A DNA stretch of 64,000 nucleotides from Bacteroidales bacterium (GCA_017423025.1 JAFPGC010000027.1:1-64000), one strand, 5' to 3'. Positions 39,491-48,126 are shown, counted from the stretch's first letter. Translations and numbers: made by a program. The notes: a model not told the origin generated them from the sequence alone.

Positions 39491-41971
39491 ATGCCCAAGT
39501 CATTATATATTGATCCCAACGAGGTGCTCCGTCCGAAGGAGCACGAGATTAAGTTCCCCAAGATTCCCGTGATGGAATATGCCAAGTCCGTCAAGGACGA
39601 ACTGGCCGAGGGCAACTTTACCAAGGAAGACCTCAAACACATCTATCGTGATATGTTTGTCATCCGTGAATTCGAGACTATGCTCAATCTGGTCAAGACC
39701 ACGGGCGGCTACAACGGTGTTGCCTATAACAATCCCGGTCCGGCGCACCTGAGTGCCGGTCAGGAAGCCGCGGCTGTGGGTATGGCCTATACCCTGGACA
39801 CCGACGACTTCATCTTCGGCAGCCACCGTTCCCACGGTGAGATTCTGGCCAAGGGGCTGCGTTCCATCGAGATTCTGCCCGAGGCCGAGCTCAAGAAGGT
39901 CATGGACGATTTCTGGGGCGGCGCTACGGTGGCCGTGGCCGGAAAGGACTTCCAGGGCAGCACCAAGGAACTGGGCATCCGCTTCCTGCTTTACGGTGCC
40001 ATGGCAGAGATTTTTGCCCGCACCACGGGCTTCAACAAGGGCCTGGGCGGCTCCATGCATACTTTCTTCACACCCTTCGGTATTTATCCCAACAATGCCA
40101 TCGTGGGCGGCTCCGGCGCCATTGCGGTGGGTGCGGCCCTCTATAAGAAGGTGAACCGCAAGAAGGGTATTGTGGTGGCCAACCTGGGCGACGGCGCCAT
40201 GGCCCGCGGCCCGGTGTTGGAAGGCATGACCTTCGCCAGCATGGACCAGTTCAAGACCCTCTGGGAGGGAGACATGAAGGGCGGTCTGCCGGTGCTCATC
40301 AACGTGATGGACAACCAGTACGCCATGGGCGGCCAGACCCGCGGTGAAACCATGGGTTACACCTTCCCGGCCCGCCTGGGCGCCGGTTTCAACCCGGAGG
40401 CCTGGCACGCAGAGCGCGTAGACGGCTACAACCCGCTGGCCGTCATCGACGCCTTCCGCCGCAAGAAGGCCCTGCTGGAGAAGAAGGAAGGCCCGTGCCT
40501 GCTGGATGTGGTCACATACCGCTACAGCGGCCATTCCCCGTCCGACCAGTCCAGCTATCGCACCAAGGAGGAGATGGAAGCCTGGCAGGCCGAGGATTGC
40601 ATCCTGGCCTTTGGCCGCAAGCTCATCGAAGCCGGTGTAGCCACCCAGGCCGATCTGGATGCCATCCAGACTTATGTGAAGGACGTCATCTTCGAGATGT
40701 ACAAGCTGGCCATCGACGAGACGGTTTCCCCTCGTATGGACCTGGTGAAGGACAACGAACTCCTGGGAGACATGATGTTCTCCAACGGCAGCGTGGATTC
40801 CCTGGGAGACGCCAAGCCCGAGGTGAACCATCCGCTGGAAGAGAATCCCCGCGTAAAGCAGATTGCCGGCAAGTGCCGCTTCTATAAGGATGCCGATGGC
40901 AATGCGGTGTCCAAGATGAAGATGTACAACATCAAGGACGGCCTCTTTGAAGCCATTGTAGACCGCTTCTACAAGGATTCTTCCCTGGTGGCCTACGGTG
41001 AGGAGAACCGCGAATGGGGTGGCGCCTTCGCCGTGTACCGCGGCCTTACGGAGGCCCTGCCGTATCATCGGCTCTTCAACAGCCCCATCGCCGAAGCCGC
41101 CATCATCGGCACGGCCATCGGATACGCCATGTGCGGCGGCCGCGTGATTCCCGAAATCATGTACTGCGACTTCCTGGGCTGCTGCGGCGACGAAATCTTC
41201 AACCAGCTGCCCAAGTGGCAGGCCATGAGCGGCAACATCCTCAAGATGCCGGTGGTGGTGCGCGTGTCCGTGGGCTCCAAGTACGGTGCCCAGCACAGCC
41301 AGGACTGGACGTCCCTGTGCACCCATATCCCGGGCCTGAAGGTGGTGTTCCCCGTGACGCCGTACGACGCCAAGGGCCTCATGAACAGCGCCTTGCAGGG
41401 AACCGACCCCGTCATCTTCTTCGAGAGCCAGAGAATCTACGACAAGGGAGAAGAGTTCCACGAGGGTGGCGTACCGGAGGGCTATTACGAGATTCCGCTG
41501 GGAGAGCCGGACGTGAAGCGCGAGGGCAAGGATGTCACGTTCCTCACCATCGGCGCAACGCTGTACCGTGCGCTGCAGGCGGCCGATGAGCTCAAGGAGA
41601 AGTTCGGCCTGGAGGCCGAGGTAATCGACGCCCGTACGCTGGTGCCGTTCAATTACGAGAAGGTGGTGGCGTCCGTCAAGAAGACGGGCCGCATCATCAT
41701 CGCCGGTGACGCCAGTGCCCGCGGCTCCTATCTCAACGACCTCGCCGCCAATATCACGGACCTCTGCTTCGATTACCTGGATGCCGCTCCCGTGGTCCTG
41801 GGTTCCCGCAACTGGATCACTCCGTCCCACGAACTCGAAGCTGCCTTCTTCCCGCAGCCCAGCTGGTTCCTGGATGCCATCCACGAGAAGATGTTCCCGC
41901 TTCCGGGTTACGTTCCCGTAAGCAACCAGACCTGCGCACAGCAGATTCTTAGATCAAAGAAGGGTGTATAA
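39491..41971 (+). CDS. Fused E1 alpha/beta thiamine-diphosphate 2-oxoacid dehydrogenase
   Basis: The 826 residues join an E1-alpha domain (about 50-400) and an E1-beta domain (about 480-815). The alpha part has the ThDP motif GDGAMARGPVLEG near 233 with a following NVMDNQYAMGGQ, and GHSPSDQSSYR in the phosphorylation-loop region. The beta part has GEENREWGGAFAV near 499, the aromatic-rich IMYCDFLGCCGDEIFNQ near 556 and a GRIIIAGDAS C-terminal domain. Fusion of the two chains is known in Bacteroidetes branched-chain/pyruvate-type E1 enzymes. It decarboxylates a 2-oxoacid and acylates E2. The stop codon is followed immediately by palindromic element copy 2. Confidence 0.9.
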   Translation: MPKSLYIDPNEVLRPKEHEIKFPKIPVMEYAKSVKDELAEGNFTKEDLKHIYRDMFVIREFETMLNLVKTTGGYNGVAYNNPGPAHLSAGQEAAAVGMAYTLDTDDFIFGSHRSHGEILAKGLRSIEILPEAELKKVMDDFWGGATVAVAGKDFQGSTKELGIRFLLYGAMAEIFARTTGFNKGLGGSMHTFFTPFGIYPNNAIVGGSGAIAVGAALYKKVNRKKGIVVANLGDGAMARGPVLEGMTFASMDQFKTLWEGDMKGGLPVLINVMDNQYAMGGQTRGETMGYTFPARLGAGFNPEAWHAERVDGYNPLAVIDAFRRKKALLEKKEGPCLLDVVTYRYSGHSPSDQSSYRTKEEMEAWQAEDCILAFGRKLIEAGVATQADLDAIQTYVKDVIFEMYKLAIDETVSPRMDLVKDNELLGDMMFSNGSVDSLGDAKPEVNHPLEENPRVKQIAGKCRFYKDADGNAVSKMKMYNIKDGLFEAIVDRFYKDSSLVAYGEENREWGGAFAVYRGLTEALPYHRLFNSPIAEAAIIGTAIGYAMCGGRVIPEIMYCDFLGCCGDEIFNQLPKWQAMSGNILKMPVVVRVSVGSKYGAQHSQDWTSLCTHIPGLKVVFPVTPYDAKGLMNSALQGTDPVIFFESQRIYDKGEEFHEGGVPEGYYEIPLGEPDVKREGKDVTFLTIGATLYRALQAADELKEKFGLEAEVIDARTLVPFNYEKVVASVKKTGRIIIAGDASARGSYLNDLAANITDLCFDYLDAAPVVLGSRNWITPSHELEAAFFPQPSWFLDAIHEKMFPLPGYVPVSNQTCAQQILRSKKGV

Positions 41972-42089
41972 GATGAAGGGTATAGCTTCCCAAACCGTCG
42001 CTTCGCGACTCCTTCCCACCGGCAAGCCGGCGGGCCCCTCCCTCTATCAACCGAGGGTGGTTAGGGTTTGGGAAGCTATACCCTTCATC
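41972..42089. repeat. Long-arm palindromic element, copy 2
   Basis: Perfect 25-bp arms (41972-41996 and 42065-42089) enclose a 68-bp core. The core has the hairpins GTCGCTTCGCGAC and CCGGCAAGCCGG, then GGGCCCCTCCC, and AACC...GGTT. It begins on the base after the E1 stop and ends 16 bp before the PHP start codon, nearly the same placement as copy 1 before rhaT. Confidence 0.88.
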
Positions 42090-42105
42090 AAAAAGTCGTT
42101 GTGAG

Positions 42106-43128
42106 ATGTTTGATGTAAATGCTCATATTCATACTCCGTATTCTTTCAGTGCCTTCTCTTCGGTAGAGGAGGCGCTGGAACATGCGGCGGCGGAAGGCGT
42201 GAAGGTGGTGGGAATCAATGATTTCTACTCCACGGACGGGTATGGGGCCTGGAAGGAAGGCTGTGCGGCCAGAAAGCTGTATCCGCTGTTCGGGATAGAG
42301 TTCATCTCGCTGAATGCGGAGGACCAGGCAGCCGGGTTGAGGGTCAATGACCCTAACAATCCGGGCCGTACCTATATTAGTGGTAAGGGTCTGGCGTATC
42401 CTGTAATCCTGAAGGGAGAGCCGCTGCGGCAGCTGGAGGCCGTAAGGGCCGAGAGCAATGCCCAGGTGGAGAAGATGTGCGCCAAGCTGAACGAGTGGCT
42501 CAGGGCTGAAGGAAAGGGTATCCAACTGGATTTCAACGAAATCCGGGAGAACCTGACCAAGGGCTCAATTCGGGAGAGACACTTGGCCAAGGCCTTGCGC
42601 CTGGCTATGTGCCCGGACGAGGAGAACCCGGCGAAGGTGGAAAACGAGCTGCGCAGTAAGCTGCTCAAGGCGGGCGGTCCGGCTTTTGTGCCGGAGAGCC
42701 CGGAGGCCTTCCTGCCCATGAAGACCGTGCAGGAAATCATCGAGGCGGCGGGCGGTATTCCTACCTATCCTTTCCTGGCCGATGATGCCAAAGGCAACTT
42801 CACGGACTTCGAGGGTGACCTCATGAAGGCGGCCGATACGCTCAAGAAGCGCGGCTTCCGCAGCGTGGAGTTCATTACCACCCGTAACACCACGGCGGTG
42901 CTGGAGCAGTATGCCGGGTATCTGGAGGACGAGGGCTTCATCGTGAGCTTCGGCTCCGAGCACAACACACCGGCCATGGAGCCCGTGAAACTGCGCACCC
43001 GCGATGCCGCGGAACTGAGCCCTAAACTGAAAGCCATCAACTGGCGCGGCGCCTGTGCCATTGCGGCCCATCAGGCCGGCAAAGATAGCGTTGCAGCTGG
43101 AGAAGAACTAATCATGCAAACAGTATGA
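42106..43128 (+). CDS. PHP-domain phosphoesterase
   Basis: This 340-residue cytoplasmic protein starts with a PHP metal motif (DVNAHIHTPYSFSAFSS), followed by GINDF near 36, a later FGIEF near 63, and C-terminal FGSEHNTP near 283 and AAHQAG near 316. These supply the usual His/Asp/Glu metal ligands, so it should be a metal-dependent phosphatase or phosphodiesterase. The middle ~150 residues form an inserted helical region not seen in short PHP proteins. It overlaps the aldolase-SDR gene by ATGA, so it probably acts on a phosphorylated sugar intermediate of this pathway. That is inference; a function for PHP proteins in rhamnose use is not established to my knowledge. Confidence 0.75.
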   Translation: MFDVNAHIHTPYSFSAFSSVEEALEHAAAEGVKVVGINDFYSTDGYGAWKEGCAARKLYPLFGIEFISLNAEDQAAGLRVNDPNNPGRTYISGKGLAYPVILKGEPLRQLEAVRAESNAQVEKMCAKLNEWLRAEGKGIQLDFNEIRENLTKGSIRERHLAKALRLAMCPDEENPAKVENELRSKLLKAGGPAFVPESPEAFLPMKTVQEIIEAAGGIPTYPFLADDAKGNFTDFEGDLMKAADTLKKRGFRSVEFITTRNTTAVLEQYAGYLEDEGFIVSFGSEHNTPAMEPVKLRTRDAAELSPKLKAINWRGACAIAAHQAGKDSVAAGEELIMQTV

Positions 43129-45059
43129 AAGAATTGGAACAACTGATTGCGATTTCCCGTAAATACGGGGCCGATACCCGCTATGTGATTGCGGGCGGTG
43201 GAAATACTTCCTACAAGGATGCGCAGCATCTTTGGGTGAAGGCCAGCGGCCATGCCCTGGCCACCATCGACGAGAACGGTTTTGCCGTGCTGGATCGCAC
43301 CAAACTGGCGCCCATGGGGGAGAAGGCCTACAGTGCCGACCCGGCAACGCGCGAGGCGCAGGTGAAAGAGGATTTGGCCGATGCGTGCCTCACCAAGGAC
43401 CGTCGGCCTTCGGTGGAAACCAGTATGCACAACTGCATAGACTTTGCCTATGTGGTGCATCTGCATCCCACGCTGGTGAACGGACTTATGTGCTCCGTGA
43501 ACGCCGCCAACATCTGCGATGAACTGTTCCCGGACGCCCTGTACATCGAATATACGGACCCCGGCTACACCCTTTTCAAGAAGGTGTACGACCGCCTGCA
43601 GGCCTGGAAGGCCGCCAAGGGCGCCCAGCCGCAGGTCATCTTCCTGCAGAACCACGGCGTCTTCGTGGGGGCCGATACCCCTGAGGAGATTGATGCCATC
43701 TACGGCAAACTGATGGGCATGCTGGAATCCCGCGTGAAACCGCTGCCTGAAGGCCCTTCCGAAGTGGATGACTGCGTTACGGAAGTGATTCCGGCCATCC
43801 GCCAGGTCCTTTCCCGTGGAGGCCGCGGGCTCAAGACGCTGAAGATTACCAAGAATGCCCTGGTGGACTGCATCCTGGAGGCTCCCGGTGCCGTTACCAC
43901 GCCCTTCACCCCGGACATCATAGTCTATTGCAAGAGCGAGTATCTGGTGCTGAATGCCGACGTCCAGGAGGCCGAGGAAGCCATCGAGGAGTATGTGGCC
44001 CGCCGCGGTCATACGCCCAAGGTGCTGATCATCAAGGGCATCGGCCTGGTGGCTGTGGGCGATAACGCCAAGAATGCCGGTATCATCACCGAAGTGTTCC
44101 TGGACGCCATGAAGGTGGCGTTCTATGCCGGAAGTTTCGGCGGAAGCCACGGTATGGAACCGTCCTGGATTAACTTCATCGACACCTGGGAGGTGGAGAA
44201 CTACCGCCGCAAGGTGGCGAATACCGCCGCCAACGGCCGCGTGGAAGGCAAGACCATCGTAGTGACCGGCGCGGCCCAGGGCTTCGGCGAAGGCATAGCC
44301 CGCGAGCTCATGGGTCAGGGTGCCAATATCGTGGTGGCCGACCTCAACGAGGCCGTAGGCCAGGCCACGGCGGAGTCCTTCAACGCCATAGCCAAGAACA
44401 ACAAGGCCATCTTCGTGAAAACGAATGTGGCCGATATGGACAGCCTCCACAACTTGATGAAGCAGACCATCTGCACCTTCGGCGCGCTGGATGTTTTCGT
44501 ATCCAACGCCGGCGTGCTGCGCGCAGGCGGCCTGGAGGCCATGACGCCGGAGAATTTCGAGTTCGTGACCAACATCAATTACAAGGCGTATTTCTTCTGC
44601 GCCAAGGTGGCCAGCCACATCATGAAGATAGAGACGGAGAAGGATCCGGAGTACTTTGCCGATATAGTCCAGGTGAACTCCAAGAGCGGTCTGCGAGGCT
44701 CCAAGGCCAATTTCGCCTACGCCGGAGGCAAGTTCGGCGGCATCGGCCTCACGCAGTCCTTCGCTCTGGAGCTGGCGCCGTTCCGCGTGAAGGTGAACAG
44801 CATCTGCCCCGGCAACTTCTACGACGGTCCGCTCTGGAGCAATCCGGAGAACGGCCTCTTCGTCCAGTATCTGGCCGCCGGCAAGGTGCCGGGCGCCAAG
44901 ACGGTGCAGGACGTGAAGGACTTCTACCTGGCCCAGGTCCCCATGCGCAAGGGGTGCAACCCCGTGGATGTCACCAAGGCCATCCTCTACGCCATAGAAC
45001 AAACCGGAGAAACCGGCCAGGCAATCCCGGTTACAGGTGGACAAGTAATGTTAGCATAA
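43125..45059 (+). CDS. Bifunctional class II aldolase/short-chain dehydrogenase (RhaE type)
   Basis: This 644-residue fusion has two parts. Residues 1-360 are a class II (zinc) aldolase with GGGNTSYKD near 24, VHLHPTLVNG near 111 and NHGVFVGAD near 176. Residues about 370-640 are a Rossmann SDR with VVTGAAQGFGEGIAREL, SNAGVLRAGG and the catalytic YAGGK near 529. This is the RhaE/RhaEW layout: cleavage of L-rhamnulose 1-phosphate to dihydroxyacetone phosphate and L-lactaldehyde, with NAD-dependent oxidation of the aldehyde to L-lactate. It thus supplies the aldolase step absent from rhaB-rhaA-rhaT. A different ketose 1-phosphate remains possible, since two further aldolase-type domains lie downstream. 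Confidence 0.83.
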   Translation: MKELEQLIAISRKYGADTRYVIAGGGNTSYKDAQHLWVKASGHALATIDENGFAVLDRTKLAPMGEKAYSADPATREAQVKEDLADACLTKDRRPSVETSMHNCIDFAYVVHLHPTLVNGLMCSVNAANICDELFPDALYIEYTDPGYTLFKKVYDRLQAWKAAKGAQPQVIFLQNHGVFVGADTPEEIDAIYGKLMGMLESRVKPLPEGPSEVDDCVTEVIPAIRQVLSRGGRGLKTLKITKNALVDCILEAPGAVTTPFTPDIIVYCKSEYLVLNADVQEAEEAIEEYVARRGHTPKVLIIKGIGLVAVGDNAKNAGIITEVFLDAMKVAFYAGSFGGSHGMEPSWINFIDTWEVENYRRKVANTAANGRVEGKTIVVTGAAQGFGEGIARELMGQGANIVVADLNEAVGQATAESFNAIAKNNKAIFVKTNVADMDSLHNLMKQTICTFGALDVFVSNAGVLRAGGLEAMTPENFEFVTNINYKAYFFCAKVASHIMKIETEKDPEYFADIVQVNSKSGLRGSKANFAYAGGKFGGIGLTQSFALELAPFRVKVNSICPGNFYDGPLWSNPENGLFVQYLAAGKVPGAKTVQDVKDFYLAQVPMRKGCNPVDVTKAILYAIEQTGETGQAIPVTGGQVMLA

Positions 45060-45063
45060 CAAT

Positions 45064-46329
45064 ATGAAAACCAAAGCAGTACGTCTTTACGGAAAGGACG
45101 ATTTGAGGTTGGAAGAGTTTGAACTTCCGGCCATTAAGGATGATGAAATCCTGGCGAAGGTGGTGAGCGACAGCATCTGCATGTCGTCGTACAAGGCCAC
45201 GCATCAGGGGACGGATCACAAGCGTGTTCCTAACGATGTGGCGGAGCATCCGGTCATTATCGGCCACGAATTTGCCGGTGAGATTGTGGAGGTGGGTGCC
45301 AAGTGGGCATCGGCCTTCAAGCCGGGCGACAAGTTCTCCATCCAGCCGGCCATGAATGATCCCCGCGGTCCCGTGGGCATTTACAGCGCGCCGGGTTATT
45401 CCTATCAGTATATCGGCGGCGATGCTACGTATGTGGTCATTCCCAAGGAGGTGATGGAAAACGGCTGCCTGCTGCCCTTCAAGGGCGAGGGCTTCTATCC
45501 GGCTTCGCTGAGTGAACCGCTTTCCTGCGTGGTGGGCGCCATGCACGCGTGCTATCACACCACGCCCGGCAAGTATGTCCACGATATGGAAATCAAGGAC
45601 GGCGGCAAAATGGCGCTGCTGGCTTCCGTAGGGCCGATGGGCCTCGCAGCCATCAATTACGTGCTGCACCGTGAAGACCGTAAGCCCAGCCTGCTGGTGG
45701 TGACGGATATCAACCAGGAGCGTCTGGACCGTGCTGCAAGCCTGTACACCGTGGAATTTGCCAAGAGCCGCGGCATCGAGCTGCATTACGTGAATACGGG
45801 CGTGGAGAACCCCGTGGAACTGCTGAAAGGCTTCTCCGGTGGCACCGGCTACGACGATGTTTTCTGTTTCGCTCCGGTGGCCCCGGTAGTTGAGCAGGCC
45901 GATGACATCCTGGCCTTCGACGGCTGCCTCAATTTCTTCGCCGGTCCTTCCAAGTCCCCGTTCAAGGCTCCGTTCAATTTCTACAATGTCCATTACAACA
46001 ACACCCACGTGGTGGGCACTTCCGGTGGCAATACCGACGACATGAAGGAAGCCCTGCATTACATGGGCAAGGGCATGGACCCCGCCGGCCTGGTAACCCA
46101 CATCGGAGGCCTCAATGCCGTGATTGAAACCACCAAGAACCTTCCCGAGATTCCAGGCGGCAAGAAGCTCATTTACACGCATATAGAGATGCCCCTGACC
46201 GCCATTGCCGATCTGGGCAAGGTGGGAAAACCGGTCTACGACCAGCTGGACGCCATCTGCAAGGCCCACAACGGCCTCTGGAGCGTAGAAGCGGAGAACT
46301 ATTTACTGGAGAATTCCGATAAACTATGA
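45064..46329 (+). CDS. Zinc-type MDR dehydrogenase, L-sorbose-1-phosphate reductase (SorE)-like
   Basis: This 421-residue protein starts MKTKAVRLYGKDDLRLEEF and continues with DDEILAKVVSDSICMSS, closely following enterobacterial SorE/YggP as I remember them. Zinc-site elements are the Cys of SICMSS (near 39) and GHEFAGE (near 67), with a Rossmann GPMGLAAINY near 193 and the family segment GTSGGNTDDM near 319. SorE reduces L-sorbose 1-phosphate to D-glucitol 6-phosphate with NAD(P)H, so this enzyme should interconvert a ketose phosphate and an alditol phosphate. In this operon L-rhamnulose 1-phosphate or a related ketose is a reasonable substrate, by inference. It ends with an ATGA overlap into the tandem aldolase gene. 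Confidence 0.75.
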   Translation: MKTKAVRLYGKDDLRLEEFELPAIKDDEILAKVVSDSICMSSYKATHQGTDHKRVPNDVAEHPVIIGHEFAGEIVEVGAKWASAFKPGDKFSIQPAMNDPRGPVGIYSAPGYSYQYIGGDATYVVIPKEVMENGCLLPFKGEGFYPASLSEPLSCVVGAMHACYHTTPGKYVHDMEIKDGGKMALLASVGPMGLAAINYVLHREDRKPSLLVVTDINQERLDRAASLYTVEFAKSRGIELHYVNTGVENPVELLKGFSGGTGYDDVFCFAPVAPVVEQADDILAFDGCLNFFAGPSKSPFKAPFNFYNVHYNNTHVVGTSGGNTDDMKEALHYMGKGMDPAGLVTHIGGLNAVIETTKNLPEIPGGKKLIYTHIEMPLTAIADLGKVGKPVYDQLDAICKAHNGLWSVEAENYLLENSDKL

Positions 46330-47630
46330 AAAAAATAGACACAAGCTTAATGCACCCGGCCGAGCAGATTGCCCTTATCATCGGCCGCATCTATCGCCGG
46401 AAGATGACCACCACTTCCGGCGGCAACCTGTCCATCATGGACGAAAACGGGGATATGTGGATTACCCCCGCGGGCATCGACAAGGGTTCCCTGACGCCCG
46501 CCGACATCATGTGCGTAAAGGCCGATGGTACCATCGTCGGCCCGCATCGGCCCTCTTCGGAATATCCTTTCCACAAGGCCCTTTACAAAAAACGCCCTCA
46601 TCTTCGCAGCGTGATTCATGCCCATCCTCCGGGACTGGTGACCTTCTCCATCGTGCACCAGGTACCGGACACCACCATCATCCCGCAGGCCAAGTACGTG
46701 TGCGGCCCCATCGGCTTTGCCCCTTATGCCCTGCCGGGCAGCGAACTGCTGGGCGAGAAGATTGCCGCCGAGTTCGAGAAGAACCCCGAGTACAAGGCCG
46801 TAATTATGGAAAACCATGGCGTGGTGCTCATGGGAGAGGATATTGCCGATGCTTACCAGCGTCTGGAGACCCTGGAGCTTTGCGCCCGCACCATCCTCAA
46901 TGCCCGCACGCTGGGAAAGCCGGTCTATCTGACCGAGGAGCAGATTCTCAAGCACGAGAAGGCCGTCCATATCAATTTCCAGCATTTCATGAATGTGGAG
47001 CATCCTTCCGACGAGCGTGCCATCCGCACTGAAATCTGCGAGATTGTGCACCGCGCCTGCGCCCAGGGCCTGATGTGTTCCTCCTACGGAACGGCCTCCG
47101 TGCGCTGGAGAGGGGATGACTTCCTCATCACCCCTTCCGACAAGCAGCGCTGGGAACTGGAACCCAACGACATTGTCCAGGTGCGCAACGGCATGGTGGA
47201 GGCCGGCAAGAACGCCAGCCGCTCCACGGCCCTGCATTATGAGATTTACCGCCGCAATCCCAAGATCAACAGCATTATCCTTACCCAGACGCCTTTCCTG
47301 ATGGGCTATGCCACCACGGGTGTCAAGTTTGATGTGCGTACCATTCCGGAGAGCTGGATTTTCCTGCAGGATATCCCTCAGTATCCTTTCGGTACCCAGT
47401 ACTTCAATGTGGAAGAGATGGCCGAGGGCTTCAAGAAACTCCCTTGCGCCTTCCTGGCCAACGACTCCATCGTGGTCACGGGAGACAAGCTCATCAATAC
47501 GTTCGATAAACTGGAAGTGGCCGATTTCAGCGCCCGTTCCCTGGTAATGGCCGCCCCCGTGGGCAAGCTCAACCCCATCACGGACGAAGAAATCGAAGAC
47601 CTACGAGTCGCCTTCCATGTAGGCGAGTAG
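46326..47630 (+). CDS. Tandem class II aldolase protein with a degenerate second domain
   Basis: This 434-residue protein carries two aldolase/adducin domains. The first (about 1-215) keeps the zinc set: GGNLS near 33, HAHPPG near 98 and ENHGVVLMGED near 161. The second (about 235-425) has the fold-like segments SSYGTASVRW and LTQTPFLMGYATTG, where the expected HxH is TQT, so it cannot bind zinc in the normal way and is likely structural or regulatory. It may be an aldolase, epimerase or ketose-phosphate-binding protein. It is the last gene of the operon and is followed by a hairpin. The RhaE-type fusion upstream makes it non-redundant only if it handles another intermediate. Confidence 0.75.
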   Translation: MKKIDTSLMHPAEQIALIIGRIYRRKMTTTSGGNLSIMDENGDMWITPAGIDKGSLTPADIMCVKADGTIVGPHRPSSEYPFHKALYKKRPHLRSVIHAHPPGLVTFSIVHQVPDTTIIPQAKYVCGPIGFAPYALPGSELLGEKIAAEFEKNPEYKAVIMENHGVVLMGEDIADAYQRLETLELCARTILNARTLGKPVYLTEEQILKHEKAVHINFQHFMNVEHPSDERAIRTEICEIVHRACAQGLMCSSYGTASVRWRGDDFLITPSDKQRWELEPNDIVQVRNGMVEAGKNASRSTALHYEIYRRNPKINSIILTQTPFLMGYATTGVKFDVRTIPESWIFLQDIPQYPFGTQYFNVEEMAEGFKKLPCAFLANDSIVVTGDKLINTFDKLEVADFSARSLVMAAPVGKLNPITDEEIEDLRVAFHVGE

Positions 47631-47673
47631 GCTGCCAGCGCGCTTTTGCCGCGTTGCCCCGCAGAATGCACAG

Positions 47674-47713
47674 AAGGCCGATTCCTTGTCAACGTGGCAA
47701 GAGAATCGGCCTT
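47674..47713 (+). terminator. Hairpin after the rhamnose operon
   Basis: AAGGCCGATTC (47674-47684) pairs perfectly with GAATCGGCCTT (47703-47713), with inner TTG/CAA pairing, 44 bp past the last stop. There is no strong T-tract, so termination may be weak or factor-dependent. The stem is built from the window's over-represented heptamer. Confidence 0.5.
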
Positions 47714-47801
47714 TGAGCGTTCTATGCGTGCCGTGTTGACACATGGAAAGCGTAGGATAACGTTTTTTCGTCAATGCGGCAAAACACCAAGCATAATCGG
47801 C

Positions 47802-47880
47802 CTAATGGTCCAATGAGTGGGACGTTGGGCATGAAAACCCCGCCAAAACTGGTCTAACGGTCCACCGAATGAGACGTTAG
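47802..47880. repeat. Two imperfect 27-bp direct repeats
   Basis: Copies at 47802-47828 and 47854-47880 share the pattern CTAAyGGTCCAmyGArTGrG followed by ACGTTrG. The second copy is also flanked by CTAACG/CGTTAG inverted ends. They lie in a non-coding stretch between the operon end and the accessory region. Function is unknown; protein-binding sites or remnants of a mobile element are possible. Confidence 0.55.
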
Positions 47881-47977
47881 ATTATTCCGTCAACACGACT
47901 ACTATTTCGGGAAAGGCTCAGAATTATTTGGGAATTGAATCAATACGATCGTTACTCTTAAAGCCTAATGGACCCTC

Positions 47978-48012
47978 AAAAAAAAGAATAAAGCTGCCGG
48001 AGCAGCTTTATT
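47978..48012 (-). terminator. Rho-independent terminator on the minus strand
   Basis: AATAAAGCTGC (47987-47997), a 4-base loop and GCAGCTTTATT (48002-48012) form a perfect 11-bp hairpin. On the minus strand it is followed by CTTTTTTTT. It would stop a minus-strand transcript coming from the accessory region, either readthrough from 48638 or an undetected small RNA. Confidence 0.75.
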
Positions 48013-48126
48013 AGAAGGCGTAAGCCAACAAGTGCTAAAGAGCACCTCTCAGCCCTTCGCTTGCAAATTTAGCAAGTCTTTTTGAATAAGCAAATAGAAT
48101 AACCCCAAAACAAGTAACCTAAAAAA

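Noticed and set aside
35591..42089. Integron attC sites as an explanation of the palindromic elements
   Set aside because: attC sites have conserved outer ends and imperfect arms; here the arms are perfect and copy-specific while the centre is conserved, and no integrase is present.
48022..48060. GCTGAGA on the minus strand, suggesting a TPP riboswitch
   Set aside because: The second conserved half of the THI element is absent and no thiamine gene follows.
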